A stretch of 64,000 bases of DNA from Anaerolineae bacterium (GCA_027494055.1 JAOSJO010000025.1:391262-455261); one strand, 5' to 3'; numbered from the stretch's first letter, positions 1 through 10,500 are shown. The notes: generated by a model from the sequence alone, not told the origin. Numbers and translations are program-made.

Positions 1-268
1 CGACGTGCTCGACCAGGACGCTCGTTACGGCAGGCGGGCGTTTTCTGTGTGTGGCAGATGCCTATATCAACTGCAGTCGCGCCATCTCTGACACAAAACG
101 GCACATATACAACCCCATGCTGCCGCTGGGCCAGCAGCACAAGTCAGCTCTCCCGGTGGGGAGTGATAGATCGTAGCACCATTGCGTCTTGCCTGGCTTG
201 TTAGGCCGGTTCGGATCCAGCGTGGAGCGTGTGCCAACGCTGTAGTCAGATTCCAACCTGGAGTACCA

Positions 269-2284
269 TCAGAATGGCTCCAGGTCCCCACGGAACTCAA
301 CGCCGCGGAATATGACATCTCGGACCCAATTGTACTTCCGTTGGAGCAGGTTATTGCCTGCTGCCAAATCTTCCTGAATGAACAGCCGAATCGCGTCACC
401 GTCGCTCAGATAGTAATAGACTGTGTAGATAAATGAGTGTTCACGTCCTTGGGCATCGTAGTTTCCCCCAATTCCTGTAAAGCCACGGCAGCGCGGCGCT
501 GGAGTGTTGCAGTCTGACAGACCCTCACCAAAAAGGTCATATCCTGCCTGCAATACTGACAACGGGATCCCCGTTCGATCAGATGTCTCCTGCGTGGGCG
601 ACATGGCTGTGCCAATCCCGAGCGCCGGTCCCATGTAGTGCCCGAGTTCCTCCCAGACACGGATGTAAGTGTTGTCATGGTTGATCCAGGCTCCTCTACA
701 GTTGAAAAGACCACCCATGGCTTTCACATAGACTGGGAGACGATTCCTGAGGCATGGTGTATTCGAGGCCCCCCATTCTCCCTGAGGCCCGCACATGAAG
801 TCCGTGAAATCTGCGTAAAGACCCCTCACGAACCAATCAGGAAATGCCCACAGATTGAAGCCGATTTCTGTCAATATGGGACGTTCTTCCTGCCAGAGAT
901 TCGTTACTCGGATTGGGCCGGAGGCTTCATCGGGCGTTCGGCATACCGGGTTAAGGGTATCGCTTTGCGAATTGTAGAGATCGAATTCTCGGGAGATGTC
1001 ATCGCGCATCAGCGCACGACTCATGATGATGAATTCGATTTGACCATCTGCTTCTTTGCCTGCCACGGCGGCCATGGCGTCATTGCCATAATTGCTCAAG
1101 CCAAACAGCGAAGCAGGGCTGCTCGGGATGAACCCACGATAATCGAATGCAGTCAAAGCAGGTCGAAAGTCACTCCCACCTGATCCAAGAGAGCCCTCCG
1201 CAATCCAGGGTTTCTCTGGGTCGGCGTTGTCCCAACGAGCGGCGCGCAAATCACCATCTGGCTCACTCCAGGCCGTCAGTAGCTTGTTGCGATACAGCAG
1301 CAGCGACGGTTCTGCATGATTTGACGCTTGGGGCACGTAATCGTCAATGATGCGCGCCTCCACTTGCCTGCTCGGCGGTTCAAACCACGCGTGAAGGAGC
1401 CTGAATTCAGGGCGGGATGATACATCGTCCGCCAAGCGTTCTTCGGCAACCACCAGGTGATATTCCTCGCCAAAGCGGACCAGATTAGACATCTCGTGTA
1501 CGTCACGCGAAAGCGAGCGCGTGCTATCAACATTCCAGTTGGAGGTGCGCTGTCTCACCTCAAGCACCACCCGCTCCTGGAAATTGAGGGCAACAACCAC
1601 TTCGCTACTGCCATCCCCTTCGATTACGCCTTCCGATGCACCCAGCCAGTCGTGCGTTGCAACGAAACCTGGACCGATGAAGCGCACATATTTCGTGCCG
1701 TTGTCTGACCGAAATACGATATGATGCTCATCAACAAAAGGCACATCTGGGTTCTGCGTGATGGTGACTGAAATTCTCCCTTTCACGCTCCCGTCAGACA
1801 CAAGCGCTGACCAAGGTCCCCAAGGATCTGCGCCAAACTTCGTTGCCCGATAGAGATTGTCATCGGCCCCACGGGCATAGACATAAAGATAGCGTCCAGA
1901 TCTCACAAGTACAGGCGCGGTTGTCACTTCAAAACCACCTTGGGGCATAGTACCAAGTGCCTGCCAGGGTGCCCAGGCTCCAGGCTCCCAGGAGGATGAA
2001 TACTGTAGGGTTCCCCTTTCATCAGTCGCTACAACATATAGCCTGCCGTCCGCATGACCTGAAAGCGCTGGGCTTGTCAGCGAGACAAGGTTTCTAATTG
2101 GATCGAATCGATTGATGTCGCACGCCGTTGATAGGAACACGACGAGTACGATGAGGATGTAGCCCCATCTAGGCCGCAGGAATGAGGTAGTCAGAGAGAT
2201 GCGCGGCCTGTGTGGTGAAATGTGCGCGACGCTAGAAAACGGACGGCGCACTTCATCTGTTCGATGCTGAGGTTGTTGTCTCAT
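269..2284 (-). CDS. Large secreted lipoprotein, unknown function
   Basis: The 671-residue product has a long basic N-terminus, a hydrophobic segment at about residues 40-52 and a lipobox-like STAC followed by Asp, so it is probably exported and lipid-anchored. The start is preceded by AGGGGGAGAA at good spacing. The central part is rich in beta-type sequence (repeated Trp/Ser-rich strands such as SSWEPGAWAPWQALG) and reads like a propeller or sialidase-like fold. The C-terminal 150 residues hold VWEELGHYMG, which looks like a zinc-peptidase HExxHxxG site whose first His is Glu, and Cys residues that could form disulfides. No close family is recognised. It has no same-strand partner; its promoter must lie in the 2285-2400 region. 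Confidence 0.7.
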   Translation of the reverse strand: MRQQPQHRTDEVRRPFSSVAHISPHRPRISLTTSFLRPRWGYILIVLVVFLSTACDINRFDPIRNLVSLTSPALSGHADGRLYVVATDERGTLQYSSSWEPGAWAPWQALGTMPQGGFEVTTAPVLVRSGRYLYVYARGADDNLYRATKFGADPWGPWSALVSDGSVKGRISVTITQNPDVPFVDEHHIVFRSDNGTKYVRFIGPGFVATHDWLGASEGVIEGDGSSEVVVALNFQERVVLEVRQRTSNWNVDSTRSLSRDVHEMSNLVRFGEEYHLVVAEERLADDVSSRPEFRLLHAWFEPPSRQVEARIIDDYVPQASNHAEPSLLLYRNKLLTAWSEPDGDLRAARWDNADPEKPWIAEGSLGSGGSDFRPALTAFDYRGFIPSSPASLFGLSNYGNDAMAAVAGKEADGQIEFIIMSRALMRDDISREFDLYNSQSDTLNPVCRTPDEASGPIRVTNLWQEERPILTEIGFNLWAFPDWFVRGLYADFTDFMCGPQGEWGASNTPCLRNRLPVYVKAMGGLFNCRGAWINHDNTYIRVWEELGHYMGPALGIGTAMSPTQETSDRTGIPLSVLQAGYDLFGEGLSDCNTPAPRCRGFTGIGGNYDAQGREHSFIYTVYYYLSDGDAIRLFIQEDLAAGNNLLQRKYNWVRDVIFRGVEFRGDLEPF

Positions 2285-3208
2285 TTCTCCCCCTCTAGTG
2301 GACAGTCGAGGACAAGCTGAATCAGTACAGACGTGGAAGCAGGGCAGCTTTCTATAACACAGGGTCCAGAAAAGGCCACTTACCGAGAACCTTCGCCGGG
2401 GATATCGGGCGAATTGTGACGCCAGGTGTTCATGTGTGAAGAAGGTCCTCTCCAGCCAGTATACTGCCCCTCATTAAATAAGACAAAATGTGTGGTAAAT
2501 GTCAGGGCGTGGCTGCACCCGCCAATTTCTGCAGCTTGCTGCCGGCGGGATTGCTCGTCGCAGCCATCTTGTGGCTGCAACGCCTCGCTCATTTCGAGTG
2601 ACTAAACTGAATCCGCAATTACCATCGCGTCTCCTCCCGGCAAAGCAACTACCGAGCCGTTCTCTGCAATCAAACGCCCCAAGCTCACGTGGCAGGATCG
2701 CGCATTGCCGGTGCTTCTAGCCATCGGGCTGCCTCATGTGCTGTGACCCCCTTGGGCTCGCAACTATCTGGTTGATTAATGGGAGATGAAAAGAGCGCAC
2801 CTCGTTTCTGCAGTCTGTCCAGCATTAAGTGACAGAACCCCGTGTGCCAGCCCTTTAACGTCGCGTTACTGCTCTATGGCAGCCAATTTCCCGTCAAAGA
2901 TGCCTTGCCTCAAAGAGTACAACGAAGTGGAGTTCTGTTTCCTGTCCTTTTGAATTGTGCAAAGGCGGGATCGACGGGCTTCGGGCGAGCGCGTGTATAC
3001 GAATTGCAGCCTTCGCGCCGTTTTGCACCGCCTGCAATCCCGACCTACTGTTTCAACTGGCTGCATGAAAGACGGGCTTGCTTTTCTCTCCCTTACGGTC
3101 TTTGGACGAAATCACCACTATCAGCGAACGGCAGCTTGCGTCAGGCACGGATAGAGTTCTCGGCCCTCACAAGGATTTTCCAACCCAACGCGCATAGGCT
3201 GGAACCCG
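2285..3208. other. Gene-poor stretch, no supported gene
   Basis: No open frame in this stretch has coding character in sequence or a plausible start with ribosome binding site. It is lower in GC than its neighbours and probably holds the promoter of the minus-strand lipoprotein and decayed sequence upstream of the GH42 remnant. Confidence 0.5.
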
Positions 3209-3224
3209 GTCCGGACGAGGTTGT

Positions 3225-3458
3225 TTGGCCCTACGGCTGCGGCTGGCCGACATCTACCCGGCGCTCGAAGCGCCACCCAGTGTGGAGGTTGCTACGCGCT
3301 GGAAAGGCGATCAACCCGTGTTCTGCATCCTCAACCATGACGCGCAGACGCATGATCTTGTGTTGAATGGAGCCTACTTTGACCTGATCACCGGTGCACA
3401 CAAGTCGGGAGTGGTATCTCTGGCCGGAAGGGAAGTGTTGATTCTTGTGAAGGAGTAG
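3225..3458 (+). pseudogene. C-terminal remnant of a GH42 beta-galactosidase
   Basis: The 77 codons read ...VEVATRWKGDQPVFCILNH... YFDLITG...VLILVKE, which matches the small C-terminal beta domain of glycoside hydrolase family 42 (typical pattern: V.R....Y.FLLNH, then DLLTG, then a final hydrophobic strand). The rest of the enzyme (TIM barrel and trimerisation domain, about 600 residues) is absent; an in-frame stop lies about 30 bases upstream and no homologous sequence is visible further up. I call it a decayed gene end. The family call rests on recalled motif similarity, so it is moderate. Confidence 0.45.
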
Positions 3459-3658
3459 CACGGGTCAGAAGCTCTGAGCCGAGGGAGCAGCAGAAATGTG
3501 GGGGATAAGGCGGGCTACGCTGCCATTTCTATGATTCTGCCGGCTTGTAGAGACAATTTCCAACGACATGGCGAGGCGCGAAAAGGACAACCTGTATACA
3601 CGCTCGCGGTCAATCCCCGTCGCTCCCGAAGCGGGTAGAATGTGTTCCGCTACAAGGA

Positions 3659-3681
3659 GGTCCGCCATATCCTGGCGGACC
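3659..3681 (+). terminator. Intrinsic terminator-like hairpin
   Basis: GGTCCGCC and GGCGGACC form a perfect 8-bp stem with a 7-base loop, followed by a T-rich tail (TTTGTTTTGT after two bases). It lies 200 bp after the GH42 remnant and 160 bp before the serine hydrolase gene, so it would isolate the latter from upstream transcription. Confidence 0.55.
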
Positions 3682-3842
3682 GCTTTGTTTTGTCAGGTCG
3701 TCCCACATGAGTCTGGAATGGCGTTCCCCCGCGTCCAACGGGTTCTCACAGTGTTCCTCCCGCACCATCATTCGTGTGCGCTGCCGGACACAGGTATACT
3801 CGCTCGAACCGATCCGGGAGGCTCAAACCAAGGAAGGAAGCG

Positions 3843-5237
3843 ATGCACGAGCTAGTTGCGAGCACATCTGCCAGTTTTCGGCTGTTGGGCCAGCAGATTC
3901 GTACCACGATGGAGCGATACCACATCCCTGGTGTGGCAGCAGGCGTATTGCATGAGGACGTGGTTTTCGCCGAGGGGTTCGGCGTCACGAGTGTGGATCA
4001 CCCGCTCCCGGTCGATACCCGCACCCTGTTTCAGGTCGGGTCCATCTCCAAGACCGTCACTGCCACGGCAGCCATGCGGTTGGTGGAGGCGGGTCGGCTT
4101 GATCTTGACGCGCCCATACGCCGCTACCTCCCAGACCTGCGCCTCTCCAGCGACGATCTGACGGATCGGGTGACGCTGCGGCACCTGTTCACCCACACTG
4201 GCGGATGGGAGGGCGACTTCTTCGGCGACTTCGATCCAGGCGATGACGCCCTTGCGAAGTATGTCAGCCGCATGGCTCACCTTCCGCAACGAGCGCCGTT
4301 GGGCGAAGTTTGGTCTTACAACAACGCAGGGTTTAGCCTGGCCGGGCGCGTGATCGAGGTTGTCGTGGGCAAGTCCTTTGAAGCGGCGGTCAAAGCGCTG
4401 GTCTTCGACCCACTTGGCATGACGCACACGTTCTTCTTTACTTCCGACGTCATGATGCACCGGTTCGTCGTCGGCCATGAAGTCGCTGATGGCAAGCCCG
4501 TCGTGACCGGTCCCTGGCCGGTCACGCGCGCGACCCACCCGGCCGGCGGAGTGGCGTCCTGCATGGACGACATGCTGAAATACGCGCGCTTCCACCTGGA
4601 CGATGGCGTTTCTGAAACCGGCGAACAGGTGCTCAATCCCGAAACCATTGCCCTCATGCACGCGCCCGCCGTCGAGGCTGGCTGCTTCGCTGACGCCGTC
4701 GGCATGAGCTGGTGGATCAAAGACATTGGCGGAGCCCGCATCGTCATGCATGAAGGCTCGACCAATGGACAGAAAGCCGTCCTGGTGCTCGCGCCGCAGC
4801 ATTCGTTCGCCGTCGTCCTATTGACAAATTGTGACGCGGGCGGCGAACTCCTGAACGAGACGACGGCATGGGCGCTCAAGCATTTCCTGGAGGTCGAAAA
4901 GCCGGAACCTGTCCTGCGCGAAGCGCCAGCGCACACGCCTGACGCCTTCGCCGGGCGATACGATTGCACCCTCTTTGCGGTTGCATTGGCGGTGCAGGAT
5001 GCGCATCTCTGGCTGCAACTTGAGTGGAAAGGCGGGTTCCCTACCGAAGACTCGCCGCCGCCGATGGAGCCGCTCTCGCCGCGCATGCGTCTGGGCTTTT
5101 ACGACCGAGACCGCGTGGTTGTGATGGATCCGCCGATGAAGGGCGAACGCGGCGAGTTTCTGCGCGACCCTGACGGCAAGATCGCCTGGTTCCGGTTTCT
5201 GGGACGCCTCAATCGTCCGCTGGCGCATCCGGCGTGA
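3843..5237 (+). CDS. Serine hydrolase, beta-lactamase (class C)/D-aminopeptidase family
   Basis: The start at 3843 follows AGGAAGGAAG at ideal spacing; a longer GTG start at 3774 has no such site. The 464-residue protein shows the active-site S67-I-S-K70 of the penicillin-binding-like serine hydrolases, the second motif Y-N-N in VWSYNNAGFS, and HEGSTNG in place of the KTG-type third motif. The last 100 residues form the extra beta domain common in the EstB/LACTB/D-aminopeptidase branch. No signal peptide is seen, so it is probably cytoplasmic. It sits 140 bp upstream of a peptide-type importer and may process imported peptides or D-amino acid compounds; that link is inferred from position only. 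Confidence 0.85.
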   Translation: MHELVASTSASFRLLGQQIRTTMERYHIPGVAAGVLHEDVVFAEGFGVTSVDHPLPVDTRTLFQVGSISKTVTATAAMRLVEAGRLDLDAPIRRYLPDLRLSSDDLTDRVTLRHLFTHTGGWEGDFFGDFDPGDDALAKYVSRMAHLPQRAPLGEVWSYNNAGFSLAGRVIEVVVGKSFEAAVKALVFDPLGMTHTFFFTSDVMMHRFVVGHEVADGKPVVTGPWPVTRATHPAGGVASCMDDMLKYARFHLDDGVSETGEQVLNPETIALMHAPAVEAGCFADAVGMSWWIKDIGGARIVMHEGSTNGQKAVLVLAPQHSFAVVLLTNCDAGGELLNETTAWALKHFLEVEKPEPVLREAPAHTPDAFAGRYDCTLFAVALAVQDAHLWLQLEWKGGFPTEDSPPPMEPLSPRMRLGFYDRDRVVVMDPPMKGERGEFLRDPDGKIAWFRFLGRLNRPLAHPA

Positions 5238-5377
5238 ATCCGGGGCGGCGGATGCGCCGCCAACAGAGTCCCGATGTGAGTTTGTGCAGTTTTCACTTCC
5301 GGTTTTGCCATCAGAAGGGGTAGAATATGCGGAGATCGGTTCGCATTTTCACCGCACAATAGAAGAGGAGGAGGTCG

Positions 5378-6952
5378 ATGAAACGGTGGGGTTTCGCGTT
5401 TCTGATTCTTGCATTGCTGGTCCCGGTCACCGGCGTCGCAGGCGTCAGCGCGCAGGAAGATAACACCCTCTACATCGTGTCGTCCAACGACATCGCTACC
5501 CTGGACCCGGCTATCGGCTACGACCTGACGGCGTGGCTGGCCGAGCCGCTGGTCTATCGGGGACTGATCGGCTATTCAGAGACCGGTGAACTCATACCGG
5601 ACTCTGGCCGAGAGCTATGCGGCCAGCGAGGACGGTCTCACCTACACGTTCACGCTCCGTGAGGGCATCCTGTTCTCAAATGGGCGTGAGATTACCGCCG
5701 AGGACGTGAAGTACACGTTCGAGCGTTTCTTCAGTCCTGAAACCGCTTCGCCGGCCACGTTCATCTACGAGATGATCGCCGGCGCGCCGGAGTACATGAA
5801 CGGCGAAGCCGAAGAGGTAAGCGGCGTTCAGGTGGTGGACGACCGCACCGTGCAGATCACGCTGAGCCGCCCAGAGTACACGTTCCTGATCCGTATGGCG
5901 CTGCCGTTCACCTCCCTCGTCGCGCGCGAGGGGTGGAGGCCGCCGGCGCAGACTTCGCGCGTATGCCGCTGGGTGCGGGGCCGTTCACACTGGAGTCGTG
6001 GGACTCGGGACAGCGCGCCGTCTTCGTGCGCAATCCGAACTACTACCGTGAGGGTTATCCCAAGCTGGATCAGATCGTGATTGACATCGGCATCGATCCC
6101 TCGGTGGGCATACTGCGCATTGAAAGCGGCGAGGCTGACCTCACGTGGGATTACCTCTCGGCGCCCGAATACGCGCGCATCTCCCAGGACCCCGACCTGT
6201 CTGACCAGCTTATCTACATCCAGGCATTCCCAGCCATTGCCTACGCGACCCTCAACGTCCGCGAGGCGCCGTTCGATGACGTCCGCGTGCGCCAGGCGCT
6301 CAACATGGCGGTGGACCGCGAACGGCTCGTGCAGGTGATGGGCGGACTCGCGGTACCGCTGTACGGCATGATCCCCCCGATTGTGTCTGGCTACAATCCC
6401 GACCTGACGCCCATCCCCTACGACCCTGAGGGCGCAAAAGCGCTTCTGGCCGAGGCGGGCTATCCCGATGGATTCGCGACGACGATCCACACGCTCAACT
6501 TCCCCAACATTTCCCGCGTATCCGAGGCGATTGCCCAAGACCTGGGGCAGATCGGCGTACAGGTTGAGCTGGTCACGCTCGACATCGGGCCGCTGATGGA
6601 CCTGTGGTATGGCGAGAACCCTGGGGAAATGGCGATAGGGTACTTCCCCTGGGGCATGGACTACCCGGACCCCAGCAACGCCTACGAGCCGCTTCTGCTG
6701 TGTGGGGCGGCCGGCAATGCGGGCGGGTACTGCAACGAAGAAATGGACGCCATGTTCGAGGCTGCCAATGCAGTGCCGCCCGGCGATGCGCGCTGGGAGG
6801 CGTTCCAGGAATATGAGATCGCCCTGCAGCAGGACTATCCGGTGATCTTCATGATGCACACGCAGCAGTACTTCTACCGGAGCGACCGGGTCAGTGGGCT
6901 GATTTCGTTCCCAAGCAACCTGCTGACGTTTGAGACGGCCAGCGTTCAGTAA
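5378..6952 (+). CDS. ABC transporter substrate-binding protein, family 5 (peptide/nickel type), two frameshifts
   Basis: A strong AGGAGGAGG site precedes the ATG. The product (about 524 residues after repair) starts with a signal peptide (MKRWGFAFLILALLVPVTG) and then shows family-5 features: TLDPAIGYD, LAESYAASEDGLTYTFTLR, AEDVKYTFER, DVRVRQALNMAVDRE and the C-terminal region of DppA/OppA-type proteins. The frame breaks at about 5600 (one extra G) and returns at about 5932 (one missing base), with conserved sequence continuing across both points. It would bind oligopeptides or a similar ligand outside the membrane and deliver it to the two permeases that follow 3 and about 920 bp downstream. 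Confidence 0.9.
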
Positions 6953-6955
6953 GCC

Positions 6956-7884
6956 GTGACGCGCTACCTCTTCCGGCGGCTGATTGAGGCCATCGGGGTC
7001 CTCCTTGGTATCTCTGTGATCACTTTCGTCATGGTGCTCGTGATACCAGGGGACCCCGCGCGGATGTACGCCGGTCCGCGCGCCCCGGAGGAGACCGTCG
7101 AGCGCATCCGTGAACAGTGGGGGCTGAGCGATCCGATCCCTGTGCAGTACGTGCGCTATCTCGTGCGCGCGGTTCAGGGGGACCTCGGTCGTTCGCTCCG
7201 CGACAATCGAGAGGTGTTGCCGGCGGTGCTGGAGCGCCTGCCGGCAACCCTCCAGCTTGCCGTAGCCGGCGTCATCGTGGAGCTCTGCTGGGCATCCCGC
7301 TGGGGATCCTGGCAGCGACCCGTCCCGGCTCGTGGGCCGACGCGCTGGCGACGACCGGCGCGCTGGTTGGCATCTCGATACCGCCGTTTGTACTCGGTCT
7401 GGCGCTGCTCTACTTTCTCGGCTATCTGGTCCCGATCTTCCCGCTGGGCGGCTATGGGACCCCGGCGCACCTCGTTCTGCCGGCGATCACGCTCGGGTTG
7501 AGCGGGGGTGCGTGGTACGCGCGCCTGCTGCGCAACACGTTGCTGGATGAGTTGGGCAACGATTACGTCCGCACGGCGCGGTCGAAGGGGGTCAGGGAAC
7601 GCGGCGTGCTGTTCCGCCACGCGCTGCGCAACGCGCTGCTGCCGGTCGTCACCCTGGCGGGGCTGGACCTGGCGTACCTGCTCGGCGGCGTGGTGCTGAT
7701 TGAGGCGGTGTTCGGCTGGCCGGGGATGGGCCAACAGGCCTACCGCGCGATCCGCGAGCAGAACCTTCCGATGGTGATGGGCACAGTGCTCTTCGCCGCC
7801 GTGTGCGTCGTGTTCATCAACCTGGCGCTGGACTTGTCCTACGTTGCGCTTGACCCCAGGATTCGGTTGAGGGATGAGAAGTAG
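6956..7884 (+). CDS. ABC transporter permease, DppB/OppB type, one frameshift
   Basis: Begins with GTG three bases after the binding-protein stop. N-terminal MTRYLFRRLIEAIGVLLGISVITFVMV is the typical first membrane segment plus the conserved GDPAR motif. One base is missing near 7281: the frame switches from AVAGVIVE to LLGIPLGILAATRPG and then continues through the EAA-type loop (DYVRTARSKGVRERGVLFRHALRNALLPV) to the end. About 309 residues after repair, the normal length. It forms the membrane channel with the next gene, which it overlaps by 11 bp. Confidence 0.9.
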
Positions 7885-8785
7885 CCGGTCTGATCCCAAT
7901 GATGGCGGCCAGCCTCCAGTCAGCCAACGTCTCGGTTTCTGGGCAAGGATACGCCGGTTGCCGCGCGCCTGGGTGGGCGCAGCGCTGGTGATCGCCGCTT
8001 TGTCGGCGGCCATTTTTGCGCCCGTCATCGCGCCGGCCGACCCGACATTTCAGTTCCGCGATGGGCTATCAAATGTCGGCCTGCCTCTTGCGCCCGGCAC
8101 CGGGCGTTTCCTGCTGGGCACGGACAATCTGGGGCGCGATATGCTCAGCCGGATTCTCTACGGCGCTCAGGTGTCGCTCTTCGTGAGCCTGGTCGCCAAC
8201 ACGCTGGCCGCGGGCATCGGGACCAGTGTCGGTGTAACTGCCGGGTACTTCCCCGGTAGCGTGCTCGATTCACTGTTGATGCGCTTCACCGATGTGCTGA
8301 TGGCCTTCCCGGCGATTTTGCTGGCGCTGGGGTTGGCGGCGGTGCTGAGGCCGAGCGCGGTGGTCGTCACCGTCATCATCGCCGTGATTACCTGGCCGGC
8401 GTTGGCGCGGATTGTGCGCAGCCAGGTCTTGCTGGTACGAGAACTGGCGTTCGTCGAGAGCGCCCGGTCGATTGGCGCCGGCGACCCCTACATCATCACC
8501 CGGCACATCCTGCCCAACATCCTCATGCTCGTGGTCATCTGGGCGACGCTGAGCCTGCCCAACACCGTGCTGCTGGAGACCGCGCTGAGTTACCTCGGCG
8601 TGGGCGTCCCGCCACCAACGGCGAGCTGGGGCAACATGATTGCCGACGGGCAGACCTACTACCGCAACGCACCCTGGCTGATTCTTCTGCCCGGCGCGGC
8701 GATTCTGGTAACGACGTTGGGCTTCAACCTGCTGGGCGACGCGCTGCGCGACGCGCTTGACCCGCGTACGATTTATCGTGCGTGA
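7874..8785 (+). CDS. ABC transporter permease, DppC/OppC type
   Basis: 303 residues, intact. ATG inside the end of the previous gene (translational coupling). Shows the DppC-type N-terminal segment, LGTDNLGRDMLSRILYGAQVSL, and the EAA loop (FVESARSIGAGDPYIITRHILPNI). Second half of the peptide-type import channel. No gene for the ATPase subunits (DppD/DppF) follows within the window, so the complex must borrow ATPases encoded elsewhere or the operon is incomplete. Confidence 0.92.
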   Translation: MRSSRSDPNDGGQPPVSQRLGFWARIRRLPRAWVGAALVIAALSAAIFAPVIAPADPTFQFRDGLSNVGLPLAPGTGRFLLGTDNLGRDMLSRILYGAQVSLFVSLVANTLAAGIGTSVGVTAGYFPGSVLDSLLMRFTDVLMAFPAILLALGLAAVLRPSAVVVTVIIAVITWPALARIVRSQVLLVRELAFVESARSIGAGDPYIITRHILPNILMLVVIWATLSLPNTVLLETALSYLGVGVPPPTASWGNMIADGQTYYRNAPWLILLPGAAILVTTLGFNLLGDALRDALDPRTIYRA

Positions 8786-8799
8786 GCATCTGAGCATCA

Positions 8800-9665
8800 A
8801 TGAGGATGTCGATGAACGCGCCTTCTGATGCCGGTATGACCACCAAAATCGTGCTCTTGGGCACGGGAACCCCCATCACCGACCCGGACCGCTCCGGTCC
8901 GTCAGTTGCGGTTGTGGTTGGCGACATGCCTTATCTGGTTGACCTGGGGCCGGGCGTCGTGCGGCGCGCGTCCGCCGCGCACCAGGCCGGCGTGCGCGGG
9001 CTTGCGGTCGAGAAGCTGAAACGCGCTTTCATCACACACCTGCATTCGGACCACACGGTTGGCTACCCCGACTTCATCTTCACGCCCTGGGTGCTTGGAC
9101 GCGATGAACCGGCGGAGGTCTACGGCCCTCCCGGTGTTCGGGCAATGACCGAGCATCTGCTTGCGGCGTATGAGCAGGACATTCACGAACGTCGCTATGG
9201 TCTTGAGCCGTCGAATGATCGCGGGTACCAGGTAAACGCCCACGAGATCGAGCCCGGGGTCGTCTATCGGGACGCGAACGTGGTTGTCGAGGCCTTTCCG
9301 GTCAAACATGGAACCTGGAAAGCGTTTGGATACAAGTTCACAACACCGGACAGGACCATCGTGCTTTCAGGCGACACATCGCCCCAGGAAACGGTGATTG
9401 AGGCGGCGATGGGGTGTGATGTGTTGATCCACGAGGTGTATTCATCGACGGCGTTCGAGAAGATACCCCCGAATGGAAAACGTATCATTCGGCCTACCAT
9501 ACCTCGTCACGCCGTTTGGCTGAGATTGCCTCCAAGGCGAGACCTGGCCTGCTGATCCTGTACCATCAACTGTTTTGGGGCGCTTCCGAAGATAGGCTCT
9601 TGAGCGAGATTCAAGAAGGGTACGACGGAAGCGTTGTGTCGGGAAAGGACCTTGACATCTACTGA
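8800..9665 (+). CDS. Metallo-beta-lactamase-fold hydrolase, RNase Z/arylsulfatase-like, one frameshift
   Basis: Begins with KIVLLGTGTP and DLGPGVVRR, then the metal motif THLHSDHTVG (HxHxDH) and the later ligands in FPVKHG and LSGDTSP, typical of the RNase Z/AtsA-type branch. One base is lost near 9470; in the restored frame the protein continues YHSAYHTSS, RPGLLILYHQLFWGA and ends at a TGA at 9663-9665, giving about 288 residues. ATG choices at 8800 and 8812 are both possible. It is 14 bp downstream of the permease gene and is probably in the same operon. Substrate unknown; such enzymes next to peptide importers often hydrolyse the imported compound. Confidence 0.82.
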
Positions 9666-10470
9666 ACCGGGACTTCAGTATGAAGTGATTTCTGTGTGTC
9701 CACAGTGCAATCTTCGACCAAATCATTCGCCACCGGGCAGGTGAATGCTCTCGAAGCGGGTGGAATGTGTTCAGCGTAAGGCTCACCACGGGCTGGATGG
9801 TCCTGCAAGTGTTCTCAACCCTTGATATGGCCAAATACCTTATCGGTCCCGAAATCGCCTCGGCGACCACACATCATGAGCGTCGATTTTAATCAGCGGG
9901 AGCGACGCCAAGGAGCGCAAGATGTCAAGCGTCCAGGTGGCGCGTCGCGTCAGCATGGGCAAGAGACAACTGTTTCGACCCCTGCGCGCTGCGCAGGATG
10001 AAAGCCAAGATACTTGTTTGTGCCCGCCAGGATCAGACAGTGATCCAGCGGTCGCCGTCACCGCTCGGGTGACGGCACGCCAATCTGGGCCAGCGCGCGG
10101 CGCACGAATTCAGCGCGGCTCAGCCCTAGCGGACGTCGCCAGGCGATGGTCGGTCGCCCACGGGAGCCAGGCGCTCTAGGGCCGGCCGGGGGGGGGTGGG
10201 GGCCAGGGCGGGGGGGGGGTGGGCCCGCGGCTGAGCGCGCCCCGCACCCCGGCCGGGAGGGGGGGGGGGCGCCCGCTGCGGGCCTTTGCGGGGGGCGTGG
10301 CCGACCTGCTGCACGCGCGCTGGGGCTGGCCAGTGGTGCACTTGCTGCGCGAGGATGTGTAGGGGACTGGGTCTGGAAAAAAGCGGGGAGAGTGCACCTG
10401 CTTGCCCTATCCCCGCTTTCGCTATCCGTGTCCGACCCCGAACCTCAAACTAGAGTCCCTTCTAGTTGGC
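9666..10470. other. Non-coding stretch with abnormal G-run block
   Basis: No convincing gene. Between about 10184 and 10270 the + strand is almost pure G broken by short C/T/A interruptions, unlike anything else in the window, and could be low-quality consensus. A frame ending in LLHARWGWPVVHLLREDV (stop about 10363) reads like a protein C-terminus but has no body. On the minus strand a short frame ending at 10058 contains LSRAEFVRRAL, which resembles a ribbon-helix-helix antitoxin tail. Both are too short to call. Confidence 0.4.
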
Positions 10471-10500
10471 TTGACCGCCCGTCCCGGCATGGCGTATAAT
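10471..10500 (+). promoter_or_regulatory. Sigma-70-type promoter for the sugar ABC operon
   Basis: TTGACC at 10471-10476 and a perfect TATAAT at 10495-10500, separated by 18 bases. It lies 270 bp upstream of the binding-protein start, giving a long leader that contains a terminator-like hairpin. Confidence 0.65.

Noticed and set aside
10058-10180. Minus-strand LSRAEFVRRAL motif as a ribbon-helix-helix antitoxin with a toxin overlapping at GTGA
   Set aside because: Only about 40 codons, upstream part lost in the G-run block, and the overlapping frame downstream shows no recognisable toxin fold.
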